Positions 17,873 through 25,323 are shown, counted from the stretch's first letter. The stretch is DNA of 64,000 nt from DAOUJI01 sp965219565 (GCA_965219565.1 OZ244780.1:1488001-1552000), one strand, 5' to 3'. Numbers and translations are program-made. Notes: a model not told the origin generated them from the sequence alone.

Positions 17873-17890
17873 GCCCGCTCCCCTGCGGGC
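17873..17890 (-). terminator. short GC hairpin after dnaK
   Basis: A 6-bp stem GCCCGC/GCGGGC with a 6-nt loop lies 31 bp past the dnaK stop codon. There is no U-tract, so it is a weak terminator candidate at most. Confidence 0.3.
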
Positions 17891-17920
17891 TACGGCGCGG
17901 GCTATGATTGACCTCGGCTA

Positions 17921-19819
17921 TTACAACTCTCTGTATTCCCCTTCGACCGTGCCTTCCGGTTGGTCGCCGCCGTCCGTACCGTCCCCGGGAGCACCCGTGT
18001 CTGGGGGAGCTCCGGAGGAGCTGTATACGGCCTGTCCCAGCGCCTGGAGGGCTGCGTTCAACTCGGTGATGCCCGTCTGCATTCCCGCCACGTCGTTGCT
18101 CTGGACAGCCGTCTTCAACCTTTGTACCTTGTCTTCAACGTCCTGTTTCAGCTCGGCAGGTACGTTTTCGCCCTGCTCGCTCAGCAGCTTCTCGGTGGAG
18201 TAGACCAGGCTGTCGGCTTGATTTCGGGTTTCCGCCTCGGTGCGCTTCCTCTTGTCCTCCTCGGCGAACTGTTGGGCCTCGTTCACCATGCGGTCGACCT
18301 CGTCCTTCTCAAGGCCGGAGGAGGATTGGATGACAATCTTTTGCTCTTTGCCCGTCCCCTTGTCCTTGGCTGAGGCGCTGAGGATGCCGTTGGCGTCGAT
18401 GTCGAAAGTCACCTCGACCTGGGGCACGCCCCTGGGGGCAGGCAGAATGCCGTCCAGGATGAAGCGGCCTATGGACTTGTTGTCGCCGGCCATTTGACGT
18501 TCACCCTGCAGGACGTGAATCTCCACGCTGGACTGCATGTCGGCGGCGGTAGTGAACACCTCGCTCTTGGCGGTGGGGATGGTGGTGTTGCGCTGTATCA
18601 GCGGAGTGCATACATTGCCCAGTGTTTCAAGTCCAAGAGTGAGGGGGGTGACGTCCAGCAATAGGATGTCCTTTACGTCTCCCACAAGGACTCCGGCCTG
18701 TATGGCGGCGCCTACTGCCACGGCCTCATCGGGGTTGACCCCTCTGCTGGGTTCCTGGCCAAATATGTCTCTCACCTTGGCCTGGACGGCGGGCATTCGG
18801 GTCATGCCGCCCACCAGGATAACTTCGTCGATTTGGCCAGCCGCCATCCCCGCGTCTTGCAGCGCTCTACGGCAAGGCCCCTCGGCTTGGTCCAGGAGGT
18901 CGGCCACTAGCTGTTCCAGCTTGGCCCGTGTGAGAGTGAGCACCATGTGCTTGGGGCCGCTGGCGTCCGCCGTAATGAAAGGCAAATTGACTTCCGTTTC
19001 GGGGACAGTGGACAGTTCAACTTTCGCCTTCTCAGCGGCGTCTCGCAGACGCTGCAGGGCCATGTTGTCGTTCCTGAGGTCTATGCCGGACTCCTGTCGG
19101 AACTCCTGGACGAGCCAGTCGATGATGCGATTGTCGAAGTCGTCTCCTCCCAGGAAGGTGTCCCCGTTGGTGGACTTGACCTCGAATACTCCTTCTCCAA
19201 GTTGGAGGATGGTGATGTCGAAGGTGCCGCCCCCCAGGTCGAATACCGCCAGAGCGGGGTCGGACTTCTTCTTGTCGATGCCGTAGGCCAGGGAGGAGGC
19301 CGTTGGCTCGTTGATAATGCGGAGCACTTCAAGTCCGGCAATCTGTCCGGCGTCTTTGGTGGCCTGCCTCTGGGCGTCGTTAAAGTAGGCCGGAACGGTG
19401 ATGACAGCCTGGTTGATGCGCTCTCCCAACTTGGACTCGGCGTCCTGCTTCAGCTTCTGGAGCACTAATGCCGAAACCTGGGGCGGCGCGTAGGTCTTGC
19501 CGCCCATCTCCACGTGGGCGTCGCCGTTGGCCGCCTTGACTATTTTGTAAGGAAGCACGCCTATGGCCTTCTGCACCTCGGCGTCGTCGAACTTGCGGCC
19601 CATCAGCCGTTTGACCGAGAAGATGGTGTTCTCCGGGTTGGTCACAGCCTGGCGCTTGGCCATTTGGCCCACGTAGGTCTCGCCAGACCTTGCGTTGACT
19701 GCCACCACAGAGGGAGTGATGCGTCCGCCTTCGGCGTTCTCCAGGACCAATGGGTCGTTGGCCTCTATGACGGCCGTTACAGAGTTGGTGGTCCCCAAGT
19801 CTATGCCTATCACTTTAGG
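17921..19819 (-). CDS. dnaK: molecular chaperone DnaK (Hsp70)
   Basis: 632 residues of standard Hsp70. The phosphate-1 motif is IGIDLGTTNS at the N-terminus, phosphate-2 is VFDLGGGTFDI, and the adenosine region is ILVGGMTRMP. The substrate-binding beta-domain carries VTPLTLGLETLG, and the acidic C-terminus ends EGEYREL. It refolds proteins in the cytoplasm with GrpE and a J-protein. The frame opens 31 codons upstream, but the ATG at 19819 has AAAGGAG at good spacing and begins the conserved sequence. The start overlaps the grpE stop codon by 5 nt (ATGCCTAA), implying translational coupling. No dnaJ is nearby. Confidence 0.98.
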   Translation of the reverse strand, partial: PKVIGIDLGTTNSVTAVIEANDPLVLENAEGGRITPSVVAVNARSGETYVGQMAKRQAVTNPENTIFSVKRLMGRKFDDAEVQKAIGVLPYKIVKAANGDAHVEMGGKTYAPPQVSALVLQKLKQDAESKLGERINQAVITVPAYFNDAQRQATKDAGQIAGLEVLRIINEPTASSLAYGIDKKKSDPALAVFDLGGGTFDITILQLGEGVFEVKSTNGDTFLGGDDFDNRIIDWLVQEFRQESGIDLRNDNMALQRLRDAAEKAKVELSTVPETEVNLPFITADASGPKHMVLTLTRAKLEQLVADLLDQAEGPCRRALQDAGMAAGQIDEVILVGGMTRMPAVQAKVRDIFGQEPSRGVNPDEAVAVGAAIQAGVLVGDVKDILLLDVTPLTLGLETLGNVCTPLIQRNTTIPTAKSEVFTTAADMQSSVEIHVLQGERQMAGDNKSIGRFILDGILPAPRGVPQVEVTFDIDANGILSASAKDKGTGKEQKIVIQSSSGLEKDEVDRMVNEAQQFAEEDKRKRTEAETRNQADSLVYSTEKLLSEQGENVPAELKQDVEDKVQRLKTAVQSNDVAGMQTGITELNAALQALGQAVYSSSGAPPDTGAPGDGTDGGDQPEGTVEGEYREL

Positions 19820-20441
19820 CATTGCCATTCTCCTTTCCATCGGAGTCCGTCGTACCGGACTCGTGCTCGATTTGCCGGCTGTGGCCTTCCGGCGCTTTGG
19901 CCAGCACGACAAGCGCCGGGCGTATCACCCGGCCGTGCATCTTGTACCCTTCACGCACCACGGACATGATATGGCCTTCCGGGAGTTCGGCGCTCTCCTG
20001 GTAGCCCATCGCTTCATGTTCCAGGGGGTCGAAGGGTTTTCCTTCCGCCTCGATTTTGCCGACCAGTTCCGACTCCAATAGTGTGTTCAGCTTCCGGTGT
20101 ATGAGGCGCACTCCCTCCAGCCAGGAAGCCTGGGAGTCGTTTCCGTCGGAGTCGGGCTGCTGGGACGCCGTTGATTCCGCGTGGGCGATGGCCAGGGCGA
20201 ACTCGTCAAGCACGGGCAATATCTTGAGGACAACGCGGGAGCTTGCGTACTTGAGCATCTCCTCCTTTTCCTCTTCGGCCCGCCGCCTGTAGTTGATGAG
20301 CTCAGCCTGGGCACGCTGGAGCATCGCTTTCATCTGCTCTTGGTCCAACTCCTGTTCCACAGGGGATGAGCTTTGGGTCGCGCTGTCTTCCCGCACGCTT
20401 CCGTTGTTGTTACCGTTAACGTATTCCTGGTCTCGTTCCAT
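19815..20441 (-). CDS. grpE: nucleotide exchange factor GrpE
   Basis: 208 residues. An acidic, Gln/Ser-rich N-terminus leads to a long coiled-coil (about 30-75, containing LINYRRRAEEEKEE). The C-terminal beta-wing has the signature FDPLEHEAM and GYKMHGRVIRPALVVLAK. It catalyses ADP release from DnaK. It starts 3 bp after the hspR stop codon and overlaps the start of dnaK. This places it in a single hspR-grpE-dnaK transcript. Confidence 0.97.
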   Translation of the reverse strand: MERDQEYVNGNNNGSVREDSATQSSSPVEQELDQEQMKAMLQRAQAELINYRRRAEEEKEEMLKYASSRVVLKILPVLDEFALAIAHAESTASQQPDSDGNDSQASWLEGVRLIHRKLNTLLESELVGKIEAEGKPFDPLEHEAMGYQESAELPEGHIMSVVREGYKMHGRVIRPALVVLAKAPEGHSRQIEHESGTTDSDGKENGNA

Positions 20442-20444
20442 TGG

Positions 20445-20984
20445 CTATCCCCTCTCCTCACTCACTGCGTCCCCGTCGCCGTCGAGGGGTAAACCCAGCC
20501 ACCGGAACGTGTCTCTGATTTCGTCGTCAACCTGTACGGCGAGGTCTTCGGCGTCGTTAACGTTACGGAGCCGCCGACGCATCTTGAAGAGCCGGTTTAC
20601 AAGGGTAAGGGCGAACTCGACCCCGGCCAGGTTCAGGCCCAGGTTTTCTTCGAAGTGTCTGATGAGCCGCAGCGTCTGGATGTCCTCTTCTGAGTAGAGG
20701 CGCAGCATTCCAATGGTTCTGAAGGGAGAGATCAGCCCCAGGCGCTCGTATTTGCGGAGGGTCTGAGGGTGCATGGCCAGGATTCGGGCCGCCACGCTTA
20801 TAATGTATACGCCTTGGAGCTCGTCGCCGACTGTTTGAGCGTCTTCCTGTGGACTCTGTGCGGCTGGGGGTTCAGGAGGGGAATTCTTCGCCAGGCCCGT
20901 CTGCTCGGGCCGTGTCCTGATGACCACACGGTTTATCTCGGTCCAGGTTGCCGTCTCCGGCTTTCGTCGGCGCCTTTGCTGCAT
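20445..20984 (-). CDS. hspR: MerR-family heat-shock repressor HspR
   Basis: 179 residues. The MerR-type winged helix begins near residue 60: YIISVAARILAMHPQTLRKY followed by ERLGLISPFRTIGMLRLYS, which is the HspR signature (ARILAMHPQTLRKYER). A Leu-rich dimerisation helix follows. HspR represses the dnaK operon, typically with DnaK as co-repressor. It is longer than the usual ~130-150 residues because of a basic, Pro-rich N-terminal extension. It is first in the operon, unlike the actinobacterial order where hspR comes last. The palindrome at 21022-21040, 38 bp upstream, is the likely operator, so it would be autoregulated. Confidence 0.92.
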   Translation of the reverse strand: MQQRRRRKPETATWTEINRVVIRTRPEQTGLAKNSPPEPPAAQSPQEDAQTVGDELQGVYIISVAARILAMHPQTLRKYERLGLISPFRTIGMLRLYSEEDIQTLRLIRHFEENLGLNLAGVEFALTLVNRLFKMRRRLRNVNDAEDLAVQVDDEIRDTFRWLGLPLDGDGDAVSEERG

Positions 20985-21011
20985 ATCACAACTCCAGGTT
21001 GACTTGAATAT

Positions 21012-21040
21012 ATGCTACTAGTTGACACAACCAGTGTCAA
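21012..21040 (-). promoter_or_regulatory. leftward promoter of hspR-grpE-dnaK
   Basis: On the minus strand the -35 TTGACA (21040-21035) is followed by a 17-bp spacer and TAGCAT (21017-21012), a 4/6 match to the -10 consensus. The -35 box is one arm of the palindrome. Confidence 0.6.
21022..21040. promoter_or_regulatory. candidate HspR operator (HAIR-like palindrome)
   Basis: A perfect palindrome TTGACAC-N5-GTGTCAA. Known HspR sites (HAIR) are CTTGAGT-N7-ACTCAAG, so this resembles that element in its TTGA core and symmetry but differs in sequence and spacing. Each arm doubles as the -35 box of one of two divergent promoters. Repressor binding would therefore block both directions. Confidence 0.6.
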
Positions 21041-21050
21041 GTCATATAAT
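21022..21050 (+). promoter_or_regulatory. rightward consensus sigma-70 promoter
   Basis: TTGACA (21022-21027), a 17-bp spacer and TATAAT (21045-21050): a perfect consensus promoter. Transcription would start near 21057 and run into the small zinc-ribbon genes at 21126 and 21392. Confidence 0.75.
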
Positions 21051-21125
21051 CCCATTAAGCTGAATCACTCTTCGTCAAGTCGTTAACGTGACGATAGGGT
21101 CGGCTAATTCGAGAAAAGGTCGGAA

Positions 21126-21329
21126 ATGGCCCCGAAAGGCAACGGACCCGCGATGGTTTTCCTCAAGGCGTGCCCCAAATGCAGGGGAGACCTGGCTATA
21201 GCCAGTGACATATACGGCGACTTCCTGGCGTGCCTCCAGTGCGGCCTGATAAAGGAAAGGGCGAAGAAGGAGGCCCCGGGAAAGCGGAGCGCGGTTTCCG
21301 ACCCAACTCCACAGCGGAAGGCGGCGTAG
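21126..21329 (+). CDS. small zinc-ribbon-like protein
   Basis: 67 residues with two CxxC knuckles: CPKC at about 16-19 and CLQC at about 36-39. The short beta hairpin between them is followed by a basic tail. This is a typical minimal zinc ribbon and it may bind RNA, DNA or protein; no family name can be given. The ATG is preceded by AAAAGG, an acceptable ribosome binding site. It is the first gene downstream of the consensus promoter that shares the HspR-operator palindrome, so it is probably heat-shock co-regulated. Confidence 0.65.
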   Translation: MAPKGNGPAMVFLKACPKCRGDLAIASDIYGDFLACLQCGLIKERAKKEAPGKRSAVSDPTPQRKAA

Positions 21330-21391
21330 CCGAGCCTCTGTCCCTGTGATATGATATTCCCATCAACCTTGCTTGATGGAGGTTAGCTGCA

Positions 21392-21481
21392 ATGTGGAAG
21401 TGTGAGCATTGCGGAGCGGAGAACGGGCCACTCCGTAGCGTGTACTGCAAAGACTGCGGCAAGAGTCGCACCGGTTGGTAA
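21392..21481 (+). CDS. 29-residue zinc-ribbon microprotein
   Basis: The reading frame encodes a peptide beginning MWKCEHCGAENGPL and ending CKDCGKSRTGW. It has two CxxC pairs (residues 4/7 and 20/23) spaced for one zinc site. A strong Shine-Dalgarno GGAGG lies about 9 nt before the ATG, and a TATGAT -10-like box is about 45 bp upstream. The tight CxxC-N12-CxxC pattern with a good ribosome binding site is unlikely by chance, so I treat it as a real gene. The function is unknown. It may be expressed together with the other zinc-ribbon gene 62 bp upstream. Confidence 0.55.
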   Translation: MWKCEHCGAENGPLRSVYCKDCGKSRTGW

Positions 21482-21541
21482 ACCCCGGGGACTGTGGCGG
21501 TTACCTCGATAGAGTCCAGCCGCTTGGACTATCCGACATAT

Positions 21542-21567
21542 AGGCGGCCAGCTACAGCTGACCGCCT
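21542..21567. terminator. terminator-like hairpin between convergent genes
   Basis: A 12-bp arm AGGCGGCCAGCT pairs with AGCTGACCGCCT with one mismatch and a 2-nt centre, followed by TTGTTTATT on the plus strand. It is placed correctly to end the small zinc-ribbon transcript and, on the other strand, the Mo-enzyme gene. Confidence 0.5.
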
Positions 21568-21597
21568 TGTTTATTGGCATGGGCGCTTAGCGCACCG

Positions 21598-22209
21598 CTA
21601 GGACAGTTCAGGCCAGAAGCGCTCTTCCTTCCACGGGTCGGCGCTGTTGTTGTAGCCTCGCTGCTCCCAGAAACCAGGCTGGTCCTCCGCCATGAACTCG
21701 ATTCCGGTGACCCATTTTGCGCTCTTCCAGGCATACTTGGAAGGCACCACCAACCGCAGGGGCCAGCCGTGGTCTTTCCCTATCTCGGACCCGTTCTGCA
21801 TATGGGCCAGAAGGGAGTTGTCTGATATGAGAGTCTCCAGGGGGATGTTGGTGGTGTAGTTGCCGTAGCAGTGGGCCATGACGAAGTTGGCCTCGGTCTT
21901 TGGTTTAACCAGATCCATCAGGTCGGTGAACAGGACCCCCTCCCAGGTGTTGTCCAGCGAGCTCCACTGGGTGACGCAATGGAAGTCGGCGTTGACCGTG
22001 GTCCACGTGAGAGCCTTGAACTCCTCCCAGGTGAACTCCATCTCCTTTTCCACGAGACCGAAGCAGCGCAGCGTCCAGTCCTTCAGGTCGATGCGCGGAG
22101 TAGGTCCATAGGTCAGCACCGGGAACTTCTGTGAGACGAACTGCCCTGGGGGGACACGCTCGCCTAATCCCTGGTCGGGGGCTTGCTTGATTTGGTCGGG
22201 CCTCTTCAT
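21598..22209 (-). CDS. sulfite-oxidase-like molybdopterin oxidoreductase
   Basis: About 203 residues of the Oxidored_molyb (PF00174) fold. The single Mo-ligating Cys is in ADFHCVTQWS, and cofactor-contact segments include HGWPLRLVVPSKYAWKSAKW. It is a short, soluble single-domain member without a Tat signal or dimerisation domain, as in the archaeal/bacterial SO-like group, where the substrate is mostly unknown. The frame opens at TTG 22293, but a TTGACA-N17-TAACAT promoter overlaps that start. The ATG at 22209 has AAGGAG 9 nt upstream, so 22209 is preferred. The gene is divergent from the ccm cluster. Confidence 0.85.
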   Translation of the reverse strand: MKRPDQIKQAPDQGLGERVPPGQFVSQKFPVLTYGPTPRIDLKDWTLRCFGLVEKEMEFTWEEFKALTWTTVNADFHCVTQWSSLDNTWEGVLFTDLMDLVKPKTEANFVMAHCYGNYTTNIPLETLISDNSLLAHMQNGSEIGKDHGWPLRLVVPSKYAWKSAKWVTGIEFMAEDQPGFWEQRGYNNSADPWKEERFWPELS

Positions 22210-22276
22210 AAGGTAAGGCTCCTTCTGTTCCAGGCCGCCGTCCAACGGGGAGTGGGCAGGCTGCGTTATGCGCATC

Positions 22277-22305
22277 ATGTTACGTTCGGCCAATATCTAT
22301 GTCAA
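22277..22305 (-). promoter_or_regulatory. promoter of the Mo-oxidoreductase gene
   Basis: On the minus strand TTGACA (22305-22300), a 17-bp spacer and TAACAT (22282-22277). The predicted transcript start near 22270 lies downstream of the longer frame's TTG/ATG codons, supporting the internal start at 22209. Confidence 0.6.
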
Positions 22306-22393
22306 GAAACGGGGCTAGCGGGAGGATCGGCGAGCCGTCTTGGACGGTTTAGGTGGGTATGTCGGTTGCGACAGGTTTTGGCGGAGGTTTATC

Positions 22394-22435
22394 ATGGTTG
22401 GGTGGTTTCTCCGGCTGACGCTCAAGCCATTGTAG
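22394..22435 (+). CDS. possible 13-codon leader ORF overlapping the ccmA start
   Basis: ATG at 22394 sits 6 nt after GGAGG (22383-22387), ideal spacing. It encodes MVGWFLRLTLKPL and stops at TAG, which overlaps an in-frame GTG of ccmA (TAGTG at 22433-22437). The Shine-Dalgarno sequence fits this mini-ORF better than it fits ccmA itself, so it may couple or tune ccmA translation. It could also be chance. Confidence 0.3.
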   Translation: MVGWFLRLTLKPL

Positions 22436-23130
22436 TGACGGGTCTACGCAAGGGATTCGGGGACTGGCCTGTCCTATGGGACCTGGACTTGACCGTAGAG
22501 TGGGGCCGGTTCCTGGTGATATTCGGCGCCAACGGAGTTGGAAAGACCACTCTGCTTAAGACCCTCTCCACCCAGGCCCGGCCTGACGCCGGCCAGGTCT
22601 GGGTCGGCGGAATTGAACGAAACCACGACTCCCGCGCCGTTCGTAGAATCATCGGAGTGGTCCCTCACAGAAGCCTCCTCTACGAAGACATGACCTGCCA
22701 GGAGAACCTGAGGTTCTTTGCCCGTCTCTACCGTGTCTCCGACGCGGACCGGCGCATCGGGGAGGTCCTTGACATAATGGGCCTGGAGGGCCGCCGGAAC
22801 AGCAAGGCTGGGACTCTGTCCAACGGGATGCAGAAACGCCTATCCATAGCCAGAGCTATTCTCCACGAGCCCAGGATTCTGCTGATGGACGAGCCGGAAG
22901 CCGGGCTGGACCAGGAAGCGTTGGACATGCTGGGCGGCCTGCTGGAAGGCTGGGTGGGCGAAGGGCGCTCGGTGGTTATGACCACCCACAACGTCGAACA
23001 GGGGCTCGCGTGGGGCGACCGGGTCGCCATTCTCTCCGGTGGGCGGATTGCCTACGAGGAGTCCAAGAGCGCCCTGGACGTTGCCAGCTTTAGAGGCGTC
23101 TATCGGCGTTGCCTGGAGGCCGTCCAGTGA
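22402..23130 (+). CDS. ccmA: heme exporter ATP-binding protein CcmA
   Basis: About 242 residues of an ABC ATPase. Walker A is GANGVGKTT, the signature loop is LSNGMQKRLSIARA, Walker B is ILLMDEPEAGLD, and the H-loop is TTHN. With CcmB (and CcmC) it powers release of holo-CcmE from CcmCD during cytochrome c maturation. The open frame reaches back to 22183 but only the part from about 22402 looks like CcmA. GTG 22402 keeps the first beta strand (IVVTGLRKGFG), while GTG 22435 would truncate it. Its stop codon overlaps the ccmB start. Confidence 0.92.
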   Translation: MVSPADAQAIVVTGLRKGFGDWPVLWDLDLTVEWGRFLVIFGANGVGKTTLLKTLSTQARPDAGQVWVGGIERNHDSRAVRRIIGVVPHRSLLYEDMTCQENLRFFARLYRVSDADRRIGEVLDIMGLEGRRNSKAGTLSNGMQKRLSIARAILHEPRILLMDEPEAGLDQEALDMLGGLLEGWVGEGRSVVMTTHNVEQGLAWGDRVAILSGGRIAYEESKSALDVASFRGVYRRCLEAVQ

Positions 23131-23801
23131 AGGAGTTCTGGGGGCCTGTCTTTACTATCGCGTGGAAAGACATCCTGCTGGAGGTCCGCACCAGGGATAT
23201 CGTCGTTTCAGTCTTTGTGTTCGCCCTGTTGGTCGTGGTCGTGTTCAACTTCTCCCTTAACGTCACGCCCCGTGTGGTGGACGAGTTGGCGCCGGGCATC
23301 CTTTGGGTGGCCTTCGCCTTTGCTGGCGTCCTGGCCATGAACAGAGCCTTCTCGGTGGAGAAGGACAAGGGAACCTTGGAGGGCCTGCTGCTGGCTCCGG
23401 TGAGCCGCGACTCCATCTACCTGGGCAAGATGTTGGGGACGTTCCTGTTCATGGTTGTGGTGGAGGCCGTCGTTCTGCCGGTTTTCGCCGCCGTGCTCGG
23501 ATTTTCAGGTTTCTCCCTCGGCCTGGTCCTTGCAATCCTGTTGGCCACATTGGGGTTTGCTACAGTTGGGACTCTGTTTTCCGCCGTCGCTGTCCATACC
23601 CGGTCCAAGGAAATCATGCTCCCGGCCCTGTTCTTCCCTGTGGTCTTGCCCGTGATAATCGCGGCTGTAGAGGCGTCGTCCGGCGCCATAGGTTCAGACA
23701 GCCCTATAGGAATCACCAGTTGGCTGGGCCTTATAGCTGTATTCGATGCTGTGTTTCTGGTACTCTGTCCGTGGCTTTTTGGACTTGCGGTGGAGGAATA
23801 G
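23127..23801 (+). CDS. ccmB: heme exporter membrane protein CcmB
   Basis: About 224 residues with six predicted membrane segments. The family's N-terminal VFTIAWKDILLEVRTRD and the cytoplasmic loop RAFSVEKDKGTLEGLLLAPV match CcmB. GTG at 23127 overlaps the ccmA stop codon (GTGA) and has GGAGG inside the ccmA 3' end, so translation is coupled. It forms the membrane part of the CcmAB transporter. Confidence 0.93.
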   Translation: MKEFWGPVFTIAWKDILLEVRTRDIVVSVFVFALLVVVVFNFSLNVTPRVVDELAPGILWVAFAFAGVLAMNRAFSVEKDKGTLEGLLLAPVSRDSIYLGKMLGTFLFMVVVEAVVLPVFAAVLGFSGFSLGLVLAILLATLGFATVGTLFSAVAVHTRSKEIMLPALFFPVVLPVIIAAVEASSGAIGSDSPIGITSWLGLIAVFDAVFLVLCPWLFGLAVEE

Positions 23802-23805
23802 CTGA

Positions 23806-24570
23806 GTGGCAAGGACCGACGCGGAGAGAATGACGGGCCGTCCGGGAGTCGACGCCGGGTTCTTCGTGAATTTGCTGAAGGCGCTTGTCCTGCCCGCTCT
23901 ATGTGGGATGATGGTGGCCAACCTCTACCTCATCTTCATGTGGGCCCCCACTGAACAGGTTATGGGCCACGTGCAGCGAATAATGTACTTCCACGTGGCC
24001 ATAGCGTGGGTGGCGTTCCTTGCTTTTTTCATCGTGTTCGTCGGGTCCGTAATGTACCTGTGGAAGCGGAATCCCTGGTGGGACTCCCTGGCCCACGCGG
24101 CGGCGGAAATCGGAGTGGTCTTCGCGACGCTGATATTGATAACCGGCACAATCTGGATGCGCCCAGTTTGGGGAGTGTGGTGGACGTGGGAGCCGAAACT
24201 GACCACCTCTGTGATTCTGTGGCTCATATACATCGTTTACCTGATGGTGCGGGCCTACGCGCCAAACAGGACCCAGGCGGGCGTATATGCGGGCGTGCTG
24301 GGCGTTATTGGTTTTGTAGACGTGCCCATAGTCTACTTCGCCGCAACCTGGTGGCGGACAGTCCACCCGGGCACGGTAGTGGGCCCCTTCGCCGAGCCGG
24401 GCAGCCTGGATGGCGACATGCGGACAGTCTTGCTGTTTTCCGTGATAACCTTCACCGCACTGTTCGCCTATGTTCTGAAGAGCCGTCTCTCGCTGAAGGT
24501 TGCTGAGGACACGGTCAAGCAGGCGAGATTCGCGGCGAGGCTTACCCCAAATCCCTTAGACCGGCGGTGA
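23806..24570 (+). CDS. ccmC: cytochrome c maturation protein CcmC
   Basis: 254 residues with six membrane segments. The tryptophan-rich heme-handling motif is WGVWWTWEPKLTTSVILWL. The conserved external histidines are in MYFHVAIAW and TVHPGT. CcmC loads heme onto CcmE. In this motif the usual Asp/Arg (WDxRLT) is replaced by Glu/Lys (WEPKLT). GTG start 4 bp after ccmB, with GGAGGAAT upstream. Confidence 0.93.
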   Translation: MARTDAERMTGRPGVDAGFFVNLLKALVLPALCGMMVANLYLIFMWAPTEQVMGHVQRIMYFHVAIAWVAFLAFFIVFVGSVMYLWKRNPWWDSLAHAAAEIGVVFATLILITGTIWMRPVWGVWWTWEPKLTTSVILWLIYIVYLMVRAYAPNRTQAGVYAGVLGVIGFVDVPIVYFAATWWRTVHPGTVVGPFAEPGSLDGDMRTVLLFSVITFTALFAYVLKSRLSLKVAEDTVKQARFAARLTPNPLDRR

Positions 24571-24573
24571 CCG

Positions 24574-24747
24574 ATGGACCATAATTTGCCCTGGCTTTTT
24601 GCCGCGTACTCCGTAACCTGGGTCGTGTTCTTTCTATATATGTTCTTCATGGTCAGACGCCAGAATGAATTGGAATCCGAGATCCGGGAGCTGAGGGACG
24701 CCTTGGAGAGCAAGGAGAATCCGTCGAGTTCCCCATCGGCCCGATGA
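24574..24747 (+). CDS. ccmD: CcmD-like small membrane protein
   Basis: 57 residues. One N-terminal membrane helix (WLFAAYSVTWVVFFLYMFFM, about 7-26) is followed by a basic boundary (VRRQ) and a charged cytoplasmic helix (NELESEIRELRDAL). This is the size and topology of CcmD, which holds CcmE to CcmC. It begins 3 bp after ccmC and precedes ccmE, exactly where ccmD is expected. Identification rests on position and topology because CcmD sequence is barely conserved. Confidence 0.75.
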   Translation: MDHNLPWLFAAYSVTWVVFFLYMFFMVRRQNELESEIRELRDALESKENPSSSPSAR

Positions 24748-24824
24748 CGGTTGATTAAGCGCTGTCCGGCCGCTATTCTGGAAACAGCAGGATGCGTTGA
24801 CACGGCGCTTGAGGATATGAACCC

Positions 24825-25298
24825 ATGATGGATGCCAACAGAGAGATGGGACCGCAAGGACCGAGCGGCCCGCGTGGATTCCTGGGCGGCAAGGGGCGTT
24901 TCGTCCTGATCGGGGTGGTCTTGGTGTTGGCCCTTGCGTACCTGGTGTATGCGGCCTTTCCCGGCAACAAGCTCTACTACTACACCGTGGAAGAGTCTCT
25001 TGCGGATTCTTCTAACCTGGACGGAAAGAGCATCAGGGTGGTGGGTACACTGGTCCCGGAGTCTTACCAAAGAGTCAAAGGAAGCAGTGAGCTTCTGGCA
25101 AACTTCACCATTACTGATCAAGTACGTGATCTGGACGCCACGTACAACGGAGTTCTGCCAGACCTGTTCTTCAACCCTCATTCGGAGATTGTCCTGGAGG
25201 GTTCCTTCACCGGAGACGGGCGGTTCCACACCGACAACATCATAGTGAAGTGCCCCACGAAGTATCAGGCTCGCGACGAAACCGAGGTGGAGACCTAG
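24825..25298 (+). CDS. ccmE: heme chaperone CcmE, Cys-type (CxxxY)
   Basis: 157 residues. An N-terminal cytoplasmic Gly/Pro-rich stretch and one membrane anchor (about 26-44) precede an OB-fold heme-carrying domain (about 50-147). The heme-attachment motif is CPTKY (Cys143, Tyr147), so the covalent heme ligand is Cys, not the usual His of HxxxY. CxxxY CcmE proteins are known from archaea and some bacteria such as Desulfovibrio. It carries heme from CcmC to the CcmF/H ligase; ccmF, ccmG and ccmH are not in this window. Confidence 0.9.
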   Translation: MMDANREMGPQGPSGPRGFLGGKGRFVLIGVVLVLALAYLVYAAFPGNKLYYYTVEESLADSSNLDGKSIRVVGTLVPESYQRVKGSSELLANFTITDQVRDLDATYNGVLPDLFFNPHSEIVLEGSFTGDGRFHTDNIIVKCPTKYQARDETEVET

Positions 25299-25323
25299 TT
25301 CTTCGGCTGCTGGAAGCTCCGGG

